DNA of 64,000 nucleotides from NCBI GenBank assembly GCA_945864225.1, contig CAMBAL010000001.1:1-64000 (forward strand), written 5' to 3'. Every line of letters begins with the position of its first letter. Positions within the stretch are counted from its first letter, which is position 1. The stretch comes from an uncultured Blautia sp. Lineage in GTDB: Bacteria; Bacillota; Clostridia; Lachnospirales; Lachnospiraceae. This document shows, piece by piece, positions 28,093 through 37,159 of this stretch. Below the pieces are notes generated by a model. The model saw only the letters and a program-made list of their open reading frames with translations. It made no database searches and was not told where the DNA came from. The position numbers and the translations under genes are program-made.

Positions 28093-29247
28093 TTGGAACT
28101 GAATCGTGAGAATATGAAAAAAATTGCAGCACTGATTGCGTTCGCTGTGCTGTTGTGCCTGGGGCTGCAGCATCTGAGTACAGTACTTGCTTTTCTGGGA
28201 GAGAGTGTCGGGATGGTTTATCCGTTTCTTCTGGGAGGTGCAATCGCATTTATCCTGAATGTGCCCATGAGTTTTATTGAACGCAGTTTATTTGGAAAAG
28301 CGAAAGAAAAGAAGAACAAAATGGCTGTCAGGATGGCAAGACCGGTAAGCCTTGTCATTTCAATCTGTTTTCTGGCTGTTGTGATTCTGGTGGTTGTTCT
28401 GGTGGTCGCACCGGAGCTGGGGAATACATTTGCCAGTGTGGGCAGGAGAATTGAAGCCAATATTCCGGTTCTTCAGAAGTGGCTGGGAGAAATTCTCCGG
28501 GAAGATTCTCCTGTGATCAGCTGGGTAAATTCCATCGATTTCCAGCCTCAGAAAATGTTGAATACGGTGATGGATATGCTCAAAAACGGAGCGGATGGAT
28601 TTTTATCTTCTACGATTTCTGTAACAATGGGAATCGTAAATACCGCTATGAATTTTGGAATCGGTTTTATTTTTGCGTGTTATGTTCTGCTTCAGAAAGA
28701 AAAACTTTCTGTTCAGGTGAAAAAAGCCATGTATGCGATTCTTCCGGAAAAAGCAGTGACATATTGCTTGCATGCCTGCTCTCTGGCTCATCATATTTTT
28801 GCAAGCTTTATTGCCGGCCAGTGTATTGAGGCTGTGATTCTGGGAAGCATGTTCTTTGTGACCATGACGATTTTCCGGTTCCCGTATGCATTGCTGGTAG
28901 GCGTGCTGATTTCCTTTACGGCACTGATTCCGGTGTTTGGGGGATTTATCGGCTGCGGAGTGGGATTTTTCCTGATCCTGATGGTAAATCCGGTACAGGC
29001 ATTTGCGTTTTTGATTTTATTCCTGGTACTGCAGCAGATCGAAGGAAATTTTATCTATCCTCATGTAGTGGGAAATTCGGTGGGACTTCCCTCTATCTGG
29101 GTGCTGGCTGCAGTAACCGTTGGCGGCAGCCTGATGGGAATTGCCGGTATGCTGGTATTTATTCCTCTCGTGTCCGTTTTTTATACGCTGTTCCGGGAGT
29201 GGGTCTATGGACGTTTGAAAAAGAAAAAAATACGGAAGATTTCCTGA
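28093..29247 (+). CDS. AI-2E family transporter (PerM/YdbJ-like)
   Basis: This 384-residue protein has seven to eight helices and belongs to the AI-2E/UPF0118 family. Members have been linked to autoinducer-2 export and Na+/H+ antiport, but the role differs by species. Typical pieces are PFLLGGAIAFILNVPMSFIER at the start, LVGVLISFTALIPVFGGFIG, and QQIEGNFIYPHVVGNSVGLP with GIAGMLVFIPL at the end. Two in-frame upstream starts lack a site. AGGAGG lies 6 bases before TTG 28093, so I use this rare start. A basic tail follows the last helix. It is followed by a strong terminator and stands alone. Confidence 0.9.
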   Translation: MELNRENMKKIAALIAFAVLLCLGLQHLSTVLAFLGESVGMVYPFLLGGAIAFILNVPMSFIERSLFGKAKEKKNKMAVRMARPVSLVISICFLAVVILVVVLVVAPELGNTFASVGRRIEANIPVLQKWLGEILREDSPVISWVNSIDFQPQKMLNTVMDMLKNGADGFLSSTISVTMGIVNTAMNFGIGFIFACYVLLQKEKLSVQVKKAMYAILPEKAVTYCLHACSLAHHIFASFIAGQCIEAVILGSMFFVTMTIFRFPYALLVGVLISFTALIPVFGGFIGCGVGFFLILMVNPVQAFAFLILFLVLQQIEGNFIYPHVVGNSVGLPSIWVLAAVTVGGSLMGIAGMLVFIPLVSVFYTLFREWVYGRLKKKKIRKIS

Positions 29248-29253
29248 CAGAAA

Positions 29254-29301
29254 GACACAGGAGCATCTGCATGAATCGCAGATGCTCCTGTGTCAGTTTT
29301 T
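29254..29301. terminator. Terminator between the AI-2E transporter and argG
   Basis: GACACAGGAGCATCTGC (29254-29270) and its exact complement (29278-29294) form a 17-bp stem with a 7-base loop followed by a T run. It lies between convergent genes and may also act on argG. Confidence 0.92.
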
Positions 29302-29352
29302 GAACGTGTTGGAAAATTTCTTACACGCTCTGGGAAGAGATTATTTAAAAGA

Positions 29353-30579
29353 TTATTTTTCGGTTTTCTTTGCTTCCTGCATCATCATCGCACGAACCTT
29401 CAGCGGCAGACCGAACAGGGTGATAAATCCGTCTGCGTCATGATGGTCATACAGATCACCTGTGGTGAAGGATGCAAGAGATTCATTGTACAGGCTGTAT
29501 GGAGAAGTGGTTCCTGCTTTGATGATATTGCCTTTGTACAGTTTGAATTTTACTTCACCGGTGACATATTTCTGAGTAGATTCTACAAATGCCTGAATTG
29601 CCTCGCGAAGAGGGGTGTACCATTTGCCTTCGTATACGATCTGTGCAAACTGGCTTCCCAGTTTCTTTTTGGTTTCCAGTGTTTCGCGGTCAAGGATCAG
29701 TTCTTCCAGTTGGTCGTGAGCTTCCATGAGAATCGTTCCGCCAGGTGTTTCATAAACGCCGCGGGATTTCATTCCGACTACACGGTTTTCTACGATGTCC
29801 ACGATACCGATACCATTTTCACCGCCAAGTCTGTTTAATTCCGTGATGATTTCGGAAACTTTCATTTCTTTGCCGTTCAGAGTTTTCGGAATACCAGATT
29901 CAAAAGTCATGGTAACTTCTGTTTCTTTGTCAGGAGCTTTCTGCGGAGTTACGCTGAGCACAAGCATGTCGTCATAATTCGGAGCCTGTGACGGATCTTC
30001 CAGTTCCAGACCTTCATGGCTGATATGCCATAAGTTACGGTCACGGCTGTAGCTGTGGCTTGCGTCAAATGGAAGATGGATGCCGTGTGCCTCACAGAAA
30101 GCAATCTCATCTTCACGGGACTGCATAGTCCATACATCTGTCATGCGCCATGGAGCGATGATTTTCAGATCAGGAGCAAGAGCTTTGATTCCCAGTTCGA
30201 AACGGATCTGGTCATTGCCTTTGCCGGTTGCACCGTGGCAGATGGCAGAAGCGCCTTCTTTGCGTGCGATTTCTACTAATTTCTTAACAATAGCCGGACG
30301 TGCCATGGAAGTACCGAGAAGGTATTTGTGTTCATAAACAGCACCTGCTTCTACACATGGCATGATATAATTGTCACAGAAATCATCTACAATATCTTCA
30401 ATGTATAATTTGGCTGCACCGGAAAGTCTTGCACGTTCATCGAGTCCTTCCAGTTCGTTGCCCTGTCCGCAGTTGACGCAGCAGCAGATTACTTCATAAT
30501 CAAAATTTTCTTTTAACCACGGAATCAGTGCTGTGGTATCCAGTCCGCCTGAGTACGCTAATACAACTTTTTCTTTCAT
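29353..30579 (-). CDS. argG: Argininosuccinate synthase
   Basis: This 408-residue enzyme joins citrulline and aspartate with ATP in arginine synthesis. VVLAYSGGLDTTALIPWL at the N terminus is the PP-loop ATP site. GATGKGNDQIRFE and the APWR segment are also typical. The in-frame ORF extends 12 residues upstream, but AGGAGG lies 9 bases before ATG 30579, which gives the usual MKEKVVLAYSGG start. It is divergent from argCJBD, with two ArgR-type boxes in the shared region. I see no argH nearby, so the last step must be elsewhere. Confidence 0.97.
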   Translation of the reverse strand: MKEKVVLAYSGGLDTTALIPWLKENFDYEVICCCVNCGQGNELEGLDERARLSGAAKLYIEDIVDDFCDNYIMPCVEAGAVYEHKYLLGTSMARPAIVKKLVEIARKEGASAICHGATGKGNDQIRFELGIKALAPDLKIIAPWRMTDVWTMQSREDEIAFCEAHGIHLPFDASHSYSRDRNLWHISHEGLELEDPSQAPNYDDMLVLSVTPQKAPDKETEVTMTFESGIPKTLNGKEMKVSEIITELNRLGGENGIGIVDIVENRVVGMKSRGVYETPGGTILMEAHDQLEELILDRETLETKKKLGSQFAQIVYEGKWYTPLREAIQAFVESTQKYVTGEVKFKLYKGNIIKAGTTSPYSLYNESLASFTTGDLYDHHDADGFITLFGLPLKVRAMMMQEAKKTEK

Positions 30580-30717
30580 AATAAATTTCCTCCTGAATTT
30601 CTGAATTTTTATCATTCCTGCTATTGGCAGAAACGGTGATATTTGGTATTATATATTTTCGTATAAAAATAGATTTTCGGCATTGGATTCTTGATACTGG
30701 TCCTGCCGACATGGGTT

Positions 30718-30746
30718 AATATACAACATTTTTTATAAATATGCAA
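30718..30746 (-). promoter_or_regulatory. Putative argG promoter
   Basis: Read on the minus strand: TTGCAT (30746-30741), 17 bases, TATATT (30723-30718). The -35 has the same TTGCAT core as the ArgR-like boxes, so it may itself be a half-site. Confidence 0.6.
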
Positions 30747-30776
30747 TAGGCAATTAGAAAAAATATCAAAAAGTTT

Positions 30777-30792
30777 TTGCATAAAAATGCAA
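30777..30792. promoter_or_regulatory. ArgR/AhrC-type ARG box between argG and argC
   Basis: TTGCAT-AAAA-ATGCAA is a perfect palindrome with the ARG-box layout (two TGCAT-like arms around four A/T), about 30 bases upstream of the argG -35. Confidence 0.7.
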
Positions 30793-30865
30793 CATTAAAT
30801 AGGAAAAGATAAATGAAAATACACGAGAACAGATGAATCCCGGAAAAATGCGGAAAAAATAAGTG

Positions 30866-30894
30866 TTGCATATTATGCAGGATGGATGTATAAT
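30866..30894 (+). promoter_or_regulatory. argC promoter overlapped by a second ARG-like palindrome
   Basis: TTGCAT (30866-30871), 17 bases, TATAAT (30889-30894) form a strong promoter. TTGCATATTATGCA (30866-30879) covers its -35 and reads as a palindrome with a 3-base centre. ArgR binding here would block RNA polymerase. A second candidate -35, TTGACA, lies at about 30903. Confidence 0.7.
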
Positions 30895-30966
30895 CTTAAC
30901 TGCTTGACAGAAGTGAAATGATGATATAGTAAGTAAGAGGCTAGTCTGAAATATAAGGAGGAGAAA

Positions 30967-32007
30967 ATGATTAAAGCAGGTATTATCGGTGCAACAGGTT
31001 ATGCGGGAAATGAGATTGTAAGACTGCTGCTTGGCCATAAAGATGTGGAGGTTGTATGGTACGGCTCCAGAAGTTATATTGATAAAAAATATGCAGGAAT
31101 CTATCAGAATTTTTTCAAACTGGTAGATGCGAAATGTATGGATGATAACATGGCACAGCTGGCAGATGAAGTGGATGTGATTTTTACTGCAACACCACAG
31201 GGACTGTGCGCTTCTCTTGTAAATGAAGAGATTTTATCCAAAGTAAAAATCATCGATCTGAGTGCAGATTTCCGCATCAAGGATGTTGCAAAATATGAAA
31301 AGTGGTACGGTATCGAACATAAATCCCCGCAGTATGTGAAAGAGGCAGTTTACGGACTGTGTGAGATCAATCGGGAAGATATTAAAAAGGCAAGGCTGAT
31401 TGCTAATCCTGGATGTTATCCTACCTGTTCCACATTGTCCATTTATCCTTTATTAAAGGAAGGAATGATCGACCCGTCCACCATTATTATTGATGCAAAA
31501 TCCGGTACTTCCGGTGCCGGAAGAGGCGCAAAAGTGGACAATCTTTACTGCGAAGTAAACGAAAATATCAAGGCTTACGGTGTGGCCACACACAGACATA
31601 CACCGGAGATTGAAGACCAGCTTGGATACGCATGCGGACAGGAAGTGCTGATCAATTTTACACCGCATCTGGTGCCTATGAACCGTGGAATTCTGGTCAC
31701 AGCATATGCTTCTCTGACAAAAGATGTGACATATGAAGAAGTGCGGGCAGCTTATGATAAATACTATGCAGAGGAGACTTTTATCAGGGTTCTGGATAAG
31801 GATGTATGTCCTCAGACAAGATTTGTGGAAGGCAGCAATTATGTGGATGTAAACTTTAAAATTGATCCGAGAACCAGACGTATCATTATGATGGGCGCCA
31901 TCGATAATCTGGTAAAAGGAGCTGCAGGACAGGCAGTTCAGAATATGAACCTGATGTTTGGATTTGATGAAGCGGAAGGTCTTCGTCAGGTACCGATGAT
32001 GCCTTGA
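30967..32007 (+). CDS. argC: N-acetyl-gamma-glutamyl-phosphate reductase
   Basis: This 346-residue NADPH enzyme makes N-acetylglutamate semialdehyde in arginine synthesis. The N-terminal Rossmann motif is IIGATGYAGNEIVRLL. The catalytic Cys is in IANPGCYPTCSTL near residue 149. KSGTSGAGR and THRHTPEIEDQL are conserved family pieces. It starts at ATG 30967 after AAGGAGG and heads argC-argJ-argB-argD. Confidence 0.97.
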   Translation: MIKAGIIGATGYAGNEIVRLLLGHKDVEVVWYGSRSYIDKKYAGIYQNFFKLVDAKCMDDNMAQLADEVDVIFTATPQGLCASLVNEEILSKVKIIDLSADFRIKDVAKYEKWYGIEHKSPQYVKEAVYGLCEINREDIKKARLIANPGCYPTCSTLSIYPLLKEGMIDPSTIIIDAKSGTSGAGRGAKVDNLYCEVNENIKAYGVATHRHTPEIEDQLGYACGQEVLINFTPHLVPMNRGILVTAYASLTKDVTYEEVRAAYDKYYAEETFIRVLDKDVCPQTRFVEGSNYVDVNFKIDPRTRRIIMMGAIDNLVKGAAGQAVQNMNLMFGFDEAEGLRQVPMMP

Positions 32008-32068
32008 TCGGGCAGGAAAACCAGCAAAAAATACAGGAAGAATCCTGCAGGGAAAAGAGGAGATTATA

Positions 32069-33292
32069 ATGGAAATTATTACAGGTGGTGTAACAGCAGC
32101 AAAAGGCTTTCAGGCCGCAGCAACAGCAGCAGAAATCAAGTACAAGGGAAGAACAGATATGGCTATGATCTACAGCGAAGTACCATGTCTGGCAGCCGGA
32201 ACTTTTACAACGAATGTGGTAAAGGCAGCACCGGTAAAGTGGGATCAGGATATTGTCTATAACCATCCCGCAGCACAGGCAGTGATCTGCAACAGCGGAA
32301 TTGCCAATGCATGTACAGGTGAGGAAGGATTGGGTTATTGCCGTGCAACTGCAAAAGCAGCATCAGAAGCACTGCAGATACGGGAAGACAGTGTTCTTGT
32401 GGCTTCTACAGGTGTGATCGGAATGCAGCTTCCCATTGACCGGATCGCCAGCGGAGTAAAGGCTATGGCACCAAAACTGGATGGGAGTCTGGAAGCAGGA
32501 ACGGAAGCAGCAAAAGCGATTATGACTACTGATACCGTAAAAAAAGAAGTGGCAGTACAGATCGAGATCGGTGGAAAAACAGTGACTGTCGGCGGCATGT
32601 GCAAAGGGTCCGGAATGATCCATCCGAATATGTGTACCATGCTTGGATTTGTCACCACAGATGCCAAAATATCCAAAAAAATGCTGCAGGAAGCTCTGAG
32701 TGAAGACGTAAAAGATACTTATAACATGGTATCCGTAGACGGAGATACTTCTACAAATGATACCGTTCTTCTTCTGGCAAATGGTCTTGCAGAGAATCCT
32801 GAGATTACGGAAAAAGGGGAAGATTACGAGATATTTAAACAGGCACTGAATTATGTAAATACAACCCTTGCCAAATACATTGCCGGTGATGGGGAAGGTG
32901 CAACCGCACTTTTTGAAGTAAAAATTATCGGTGCAGAGAGTAAGGAACAGGCAGTGACGCTCAGCAAATCTGTTGTCACTTCTTCTCTTACAAAGGCTGC
33001 GATTTACGGCCATGATGCAAACTGGGGAAGAATTCTCTGTGCTATGGGATATTCCGGTGCACAGTTTGATCCGGAAAAAGTAGATCTGTATTTTGAGAGC
33101 AAAGCAGGCAAAATCAAGATCATTGAAAATGGCGTGTCTACAGGATACAGCGAAGAAGAGGCCACCAGAATTCTTTCAGAAGAGGCAGTGACAGCAATCG
33201 CAGATATGAAAATGGGTGATTGTACAGCAACTGCATGGGGCTGTGATCTGACTTATGATTATATCAAAATCAATGCGGATTACCGTTCCTGA
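32069..33292 (+). CDS. argJ: Bifunctional ornithine acetyltransferase/N-acetylglutamate synthase
   Basis: This 407-residue protein recycles the acetyl group from acetylornithine to glutamate, and in the bifunctional type also uses acetyl-CoA. It is made as a precursor that cuts itself before a conserved Thr, seen here in MIHPNMCTMLGFVTTDA (usual ATML, here CTML) near residue 190. The C terminus has NWGRILCAMGYSG and the family end TCDLTYDYIKINADYRS in part. It follows argC by 61 bases with AGAGGAG before its ATG. The presence of argJ means the cyclic acetyl pathway. Confidence 0.97.
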   Translation: MEIITGGVTAAKGFQAAATAAEIKYKGRTDMAMIYSEVPCLAAGTFTTNVVKAAPVKWDQDIVYNHPAAQAVICNSGIANACTGEEGLGYCRATAKAASEALQIREDSVLVASTGVIGMQLPIDRIASGVKAMAPKLDGSLEAGTEAAKAIMTTDTVKKEVAVQIEIGGKTVTVGGMCKGSGMIHPNMCTMLGFVTTDAKISKKMLQEALSEDVKDTYNMVSVDGDTSTNDTVLLLANGLAENPEITEKGEDYEIFKQALNYVNTTLAKYIAGDGEGATALFEVKIIGAESKEQAVTLSKSVVTSSLTKAAIYGHDANWGRILCAMGYSGAQFDPEKVDLYFESKAGKIKIIENGVSTGYSEEEATRILSEEAVTAIADMKMGDCTATAWGCDLTYDYIKINADYRS

Positions 33293-33328
33293 TGATAAGA
33301 AAATGATACTGTAAAAGGAGTTCCGAAA

Positions 33329-34225
33329 ATGGTTAATCAGAAATATCTGGACAAAGCTGAGGTGCTGATTGAGGCCCTCCCGTATATTCAGCGCTTTAAC
33401 CGTAAGATCGTTGTTGTGAAATACGGCGGAAGTGCCATGCTTGATGAAGAATTAAAAGCAAATGTCATCAAAGACGTTGTTCTTTTGAAACTGGTAGGAT
33501 TCAAACCGATCATTGTCCACGGGGGCGGTAAGGAAATCAGCCGCTGGGTCGGAAAAGTCGGTATGGAAGCCAAATTTATCAATGGCTTGCGTGTGACAGA
33601 TAAAGACACCATGGAAATCGCGGAAATGGTGCTTGGAAAAGTAAATAAAGAGCTGGTAACACTGGTTCAGACGCTTGGTGTAAAAGCCGTTGGAATCAGC
33701 GGAAAGGATGGCGGACTTCTGAAATGTCATAAAAAGCTTTCCAATGGAGAAGATATCGGATATGTTGGAGAAGTGGAAGAAGTCAACCCGAAAATCCTTT
33801 TGGATCTGCTGGAAAAAGATTTCCTTCCAATTGTATTTCCGGTCGGTTATGATGAGAATTTTGACAGTTATAACATCAATGCAGATGATGCCGCATGTGC
33901 GATCGCAGAAGCGATGAAGGCGGAAAAACTTGCATTTTTGTCTGATATTGAAGGCGTTTATAAAGACAAAGATGACCCTTCCACATTGATCTCCGAGCTT
34001 CATGTGAAGGAAGCAGAGAGCCTGATTTCAGAGGGTTATGTAGGCGGAGGAATGATTCCGAAACTGCGCAATTGTATTGATGCGATTGAGCATGGAGTGA
34101 ACCGTGTGCATATTCTGGACGGAAGAATTCCGCACAGCCTCCTTCTGGAAATTTTTACAAACAAAGGTATTGGAACAGCAATTTTACGAGAGGATGGCGA
34201 GAAATATTACGATGGACATGAATAA
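33329..34225 (+). CDS. argB: Acetylglutamate kinase
   Basis: This 298-residue amino acid kinase phosphorylates N-acetylglutamate and is normally the arginine-inhibited step. [10 protein letters not shown] near residue 30, [13 protein letters not shown], the GLRVTD segment, and [15 protein letters not shown] are diagnostic. The start has AAGGAG. The end overlaps argD by 14 bases, so the two are translationally coupled. It has an N-terminal helix of the kind that forms the arginine-sensitive hexamer, suggesting feedback control. Confidence 0.97.
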   Translation: MVNQKYLDKAEVLIEALPYIQRFNRKIVVVKYGGSAMLDEELKANVIKDVVLLKLVGFKPIIVHGGGKEISRWVGKVGMEAKFINGLRVTDKDTMEIAEMVLGKVNKELVTLVQTLGVKAVGISGKDGGLLKCHKKLSNGEDIGYVGEVEEVNPKILLDLLEKDFLPIVFPVGYDENFDSYNINADDAACAIAEAMKAEKLAFLSDIEGVYKDKDDPSTLISELHVKEAESLISEGYVGGGMIPKLRNCIDAIEHGVNRVHILDGRIPHSLLLEIFTNKGIGTAILREDGEKYYDGHE

Positions 34226-35408
34226 ACAGATGGAAGAAGCTGAGGCTAGTATTCTTCATACTTATAACCGTTTTCCTGTAGTTTTTGACAGGGGAGAAGG
34301 ATGTTATCTTTATGATACGGAAGGAATGAAATATCTGGATTTTGCCGCAGGAATTGCGGTAAATTCTCTTGGATACCATTATCCGGGATATGATGAAGCT
34401 CTGAAGGCACAGATCGACAAGCTTACTCATATCTCCAATTTATACTATAATCTTCCGATGAGTGAAGCGGGAGAGAAGCTGATCAAAGCAAGCGGAATGT
34501 GCAAGGCATTCTTTACCAACAGTGGTACAGAGGCAATCGAAGGTGCGCTGAAAGCAGCCAGAAAATATGCTTTTGCAAAAAGCGGAAAAGCGGATCGATA
34601 TGAGATTATTGCTATGAATCATTCGTTCCATGGACGCAGTATGGGTGCATTATCTGTGACTGGAACAGCGCATTACCGTGAGCCGTTTGAGCCGCTGATC
34701 GGTGGTGTGAAATTTGCCGATTTCAATGATCTTGACAGTGTCAAGGCACTTGTAACAGACAAAACATGTGCCATTATTACGGAAGTGGTACAGGGAGAAG
34801 GCGGTATTTATCCGGCTGATTCTGAGTTCCTGAAAGGGCTTCGCGCACTCTGCGATGAGAAGGATATCGTTCTGATTTTTGATGAAGTGCAGTGTGGAAT
34901 GGGCCGTACAGGATCTTATTTTGCATGGCAGTCTTACGGGGTACAGCCGGATGTTATGGCGTGTGCCAAGGCTCTTGGCTGCGGTGTGCCGGTAGGGGCA
35001 TTTGTACTGAATGAAAAGGTTGCCGGGGCATCTCTGGCACCTGGAGACCACGGTACTACTTATGGAGGAAATCCACTGGTGTGTGCGGCAGTAAGCAAGG
35101 TATTTGATATTTACGAACAGGATCATATTCTGGAACATGTAAAAGAAGTGGCTCCTTACCTGGAAGCAAAACTGGATGAATTTGTTGAGAAATATGACTG
35201 TGTTGCAGCAAGAAGAGGAAAGGGTCTTATGCAGGGGCTTGTGATCACCGGACGTCCTGTGGGAGAAATTGTTAAGAAGGCTCTGGAAGAGGGACTTCTG
35301 GTAATTTCGGCGGGAAGTGATGTTCTCAGACTTGTGCCTCCTCTTGTAATCAGAAAATCACAGATCGATGAGATGGCAGATATTCTTGGAGATTGTCTGG
35401 AGGGCTGA
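34212..35408 (+). CDS. argD: Acetylornithine aminotransferase
   Basis: This 398-residue PLP enzyme converts N-acetylglutamate semialdehyde to N-acetylornithine. Class-III pieces are [35 protein letters not shown] and [14 protein letters not shown]. The PLP-binding lysine is in [14 protein letters not shown]. The ORF is open well upstream into argB. Candidate starts are ATG 34194, 34212 and 34218; I take 34212 because GGCGAG lies 9 bases before it and the protein then begins [11 protein letters not shown], the usual length. Confidence 0.95.
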   Translation: MDMNKQMEEAEASILHTYNRFPVVFDRGEGCYLYDTEGMKYLDFAAGIAVNSLGYHYPGYDEALKAQIDKLTHISNLYYNLPMSEAGEKLIKASGMCKAFFTNSGTEAIEGALKAARKYAFAKSGKADRYEIIAMNHSFHGRSMGALSVTGTAHYREPFEPLIGGVKFADFNDLDSVKALVTDKTCAIITEVVQGEGGIYPADSEFLKGLRALCDEKDIVLIFDEVQCGMGRTGSYFAWQSYGVQPDVMACAKALGCGVPVGAFVLNEKVAGASLAPGDHGTTYGGNPLVCAAVSKVFDIYEQDHILEHVKEVAPYLEAKLDEFVEKYDCVAARRGKGLMQGLVITGRPVGEIVKKALEEGLLVISAGSDVLRLVPPLVIRKSQIDEMADILGDCLEG

Positions 35409-35412
35409 GTCC

Positions 35413-35628
35413 ATGGGAACTGCAGTTGTTCTGGCTGTTTTGATACTGGCTGTGGTGCTGGCAGCCAGAAGTATGATACGTGACAAAAAGAACGGAAAGT
35501 CCCTTCAGTGCGGTGGGGACTGCAGTCACTGTGCAGGACAATGTCACCGGAACGATTCTGCGTGGAAGGATTCTTGCTGGAATGATTTTTACAGAAAGGA
35601 TTCTCACCGGAACAATCCCAAAGCCTGA
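35413..35628 (+). CDS. FeoB-associated Cys-rich small membrane protein
   Basis: This 71-residue protein has one N-terminal helix (AVVLAVLILAVVLAARSM) then CGGDCSHCAGQC, the pattern of the FeoB-associated Cys-rich family (PF12669). That family normally sits next to feoAB and is thought to bind iron. No feo gene is in the window. The last 30 residues repeat a loose unit of Asp/Asn-Ser/Phe with basic and aromatic residues (RNDSAWKDSCWNDFYRKDSH), unlike the usual short tail. Start ATG 35413, five bases after the argD stop, with GGAGGG overlapping the argD end. Confidence 0.8.
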   Translation: MGTAVVLAVLILAVVLAARSMIRDKKNGKSLQCGGDCSHCAGQCHRNDSAWKDSCWNDFYRKDSHRNNPKA

Positions 35629-35690
35629 TGGTTTTCATTTGTCAGGCATAATTTTCTGAAATCTGTATAAAATCTAATAAAAAAAGCGGA

Positions 35691-35721
35691 AAAGGTGGAT
35701 GTCTGTACATTCACCTTTTTT
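35691..35721 (+). terminator. Terminator of the argCJBD transcript
   Basis: AAAGGTGGATGT and ACATTCACCTTT pair over 12 bases (one G-U) with a 4-base loop and seven T. Confidence 0.85.
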
Positions 35722-35745
35722 GACGGAACAGATGGAGGAATGGAT

Positions 35746-36180
35746 ATGTGGGGAATTCTGACAGCGCTTTTGTCAGGTGCGCTGATGAGCGTGCAGGGCG
35801 TTTTTAACACGGAAGTGACCAAACAGAGCAGTCTTTGGTTATCTACCGGATGGGTGCAGTTTTCTGCTTTTCTGGTTTGTGCAGCTGCCTGGTTTTTTAC
35901 AGGAAGAGACAGTATCGGAGCATTGTGGCAGGTGGATCACAAATACACACTTCTTGGCGGCGTGATCGGTGCGTTTATTACGGTTACAGTGATTCAGAGC
36001 ATGGGCGCGCTGGGACCGGCCACGGCGGCAATGCTGATCGTCATTTCTCAGCTTGTGGTGGCTTATGTGATCGAACTTTTCGGAATGTTTGGCGTGGACA
36101 GGGAACCATTTGAGTGGAGAAAAATCCTGGGCATGCTGATCGCGATTGCCGGTATTGTGATTTTTAAATGGAAAAAATAG
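35746..36180 (+). CDS. YdcZ/DUF606-type DMT transporter
   Basis: This 144-residue membrane protein has five helices and matches the short DMT (YdcZ, DUF606) family. LLSGALMSVQGVFNTEVTKQSS and ALGPATAAMLIVISQLVVAY are typical. Such proteins often work as pairs, but no partner is adjacent. The open frame extends upstream across a terminator, so ATG 35746 with GGAGG 7 bases before is the real start. The C-terminal region ends IAGIVIFKWKK. Confidence 0.88.
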   Translation: MWGILTALLSGALMSVQGVFNTEVTKQSSLWLSTGWVQFSAFLVCAAAWFFTGRDSIGALWQVDHKYTLLGGVIGAFITVTVIQSMGALGPATAAMLIVISQLVVAYVIELFGMFGVDREPFEWRKILGMLIAIAGIVIFKWKK

Positions 36181-36270
36181 AATCTGTTTGAAAATTGCTT
36201 TCTGACAGGAGTTGCAGCTTGCAGGCAGAAAAATTAGAATCACATAAAAACATAAAAATAAGAAAAGCTA

Positions 36271-36299
36271 TTGTAAAAATTGTAATAATTCGTTAAAAT
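36271..36299 (+). promoter_or_regulatory. Putative promoter of the comEA gene group
   Basis: TTGTAA (36271-36276), 17 bases, TAAAAT (36294-36299), about 70 bases upstream of the comEA start. Confidence 0.45.
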
Positions 36300-36369
36300 G
36301 TAGAGAAGGTTCTGTATGAGGAACGGGGAGCCTGCCATGTTGTAGGGCAGAGGGGTGAACCGGAGAACC

Positions 36370-37068
36370 ATGCGTTATCAAAAGTTAAAAAAAGTGAATC
36401 ATCCTGCCTGTATTTGTGTTTTTGCGGGAATTCTATGGTGTCTGATACTGCTTACAGCTGCAGGCTGCAGCAGCCGGGAAGCGCAATTTCTGGAAAGTAC
36501 CGGGAGTCAGACCGAAGAAGCTGCGGATGGAGAAAATCCTGAAACGGAGGAGGATACAGAGACCGCACCGGATGAAGAGGCTTCTGCACAGTCGGAGACA
36601 ACGATTTATGTAGATGTATGCGGTGCAGTAATACGTCCTGGAGTATATGAACTGCAGTCAGATTCTCGTATTTTTCAGGCAATCGATGCTGCAGGAGGAC
36701 TTTTGCCGGAAGCTGCCGCAGAATGTGTGAACCGTGCCGGTTTTTTGAGTGACGGGCAGCAGATCTATATTCCGACCAGGGAAGAAGCAGAGGCCGGTCT
36801 GCAGGAAAGTGCAGTGCAGGGAGAAATGGAACCTTCAGAAGGATCCGTGGACAGCGGATCCGGAAATACGAATGAAAAAATAAATCTCAATACCGCAGAT
36901 GAAACAGCTCTGACGTCTCTGACAGGAATCGGAGCGTCCAAAGCACAGGCGATTCTGGCATACAGAGAGGAACATGGCGGATTTGCCGCAGTGGAGGAAA
37001 TCCTGAATGTGCCGGGAATCAAAGAAGGAACATTTGCGAAGATCAAAGACAGGATATCAGTGGAATAA
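36370..37068 (+). CDS. comEA: ComEA-type DNA-binding protein, predicted lipoprotein
   Basis: This 232-residue protein binds incoming double-stranded DNA at the cell surface in competent cells. A signal region ends in LLTAAGC with the lipobox Cys33. A Glu-rich spacer follows (about 40-80). An SLBB domain (IYVDVCGAVIRPGVYEL, about 83-140) precedes the helix-hairpin-helix domain (KINLNTADETALTSLTGIG, about 172-232). Bacillus ComEA is held by a plain membrane helix, so the lipobox is a variation. GTG 36355 is an alternative start; I use ATG 36370 with CGGAGA upstream. ComEC is 3.2 kb further on, separated by a two-component system. Confidence 0.9.
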   Translation: MRYQKLKKVNHPACICVFAGILWCLILLTAAGCSSREAQFLESTGSQTEEAADGENPETEEDTETAPDEEASAQSETTIYVDVCGAVIRPGVYELQSDSRIFQAIDAAGGLLPEAAAECVNRAGFLSDGQQIYIPTREEAEAGLQESAVQGEMEPSEGSVDSGSGNTNEKINLNTADETALTSLTGIGASKAQAILAYREEHGGFAAVEEILNVPGIKEGTFAKIKDRISVE

Positions 37069-37159
37069 ACGTATCGTTCCGTGAATGAATTTTCAAACAT
37101 ACTCTAGGCAACAGTCTCTGTGACACGGAGCAGATACAGATAAAATAAGGAGAACATGA

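Noticed and set aside
28093..29247. Quorum-sensing module
   Set aside because: The AI-2E family name does not prove autoinducer export, and no luxS or receptor gene is in the window.
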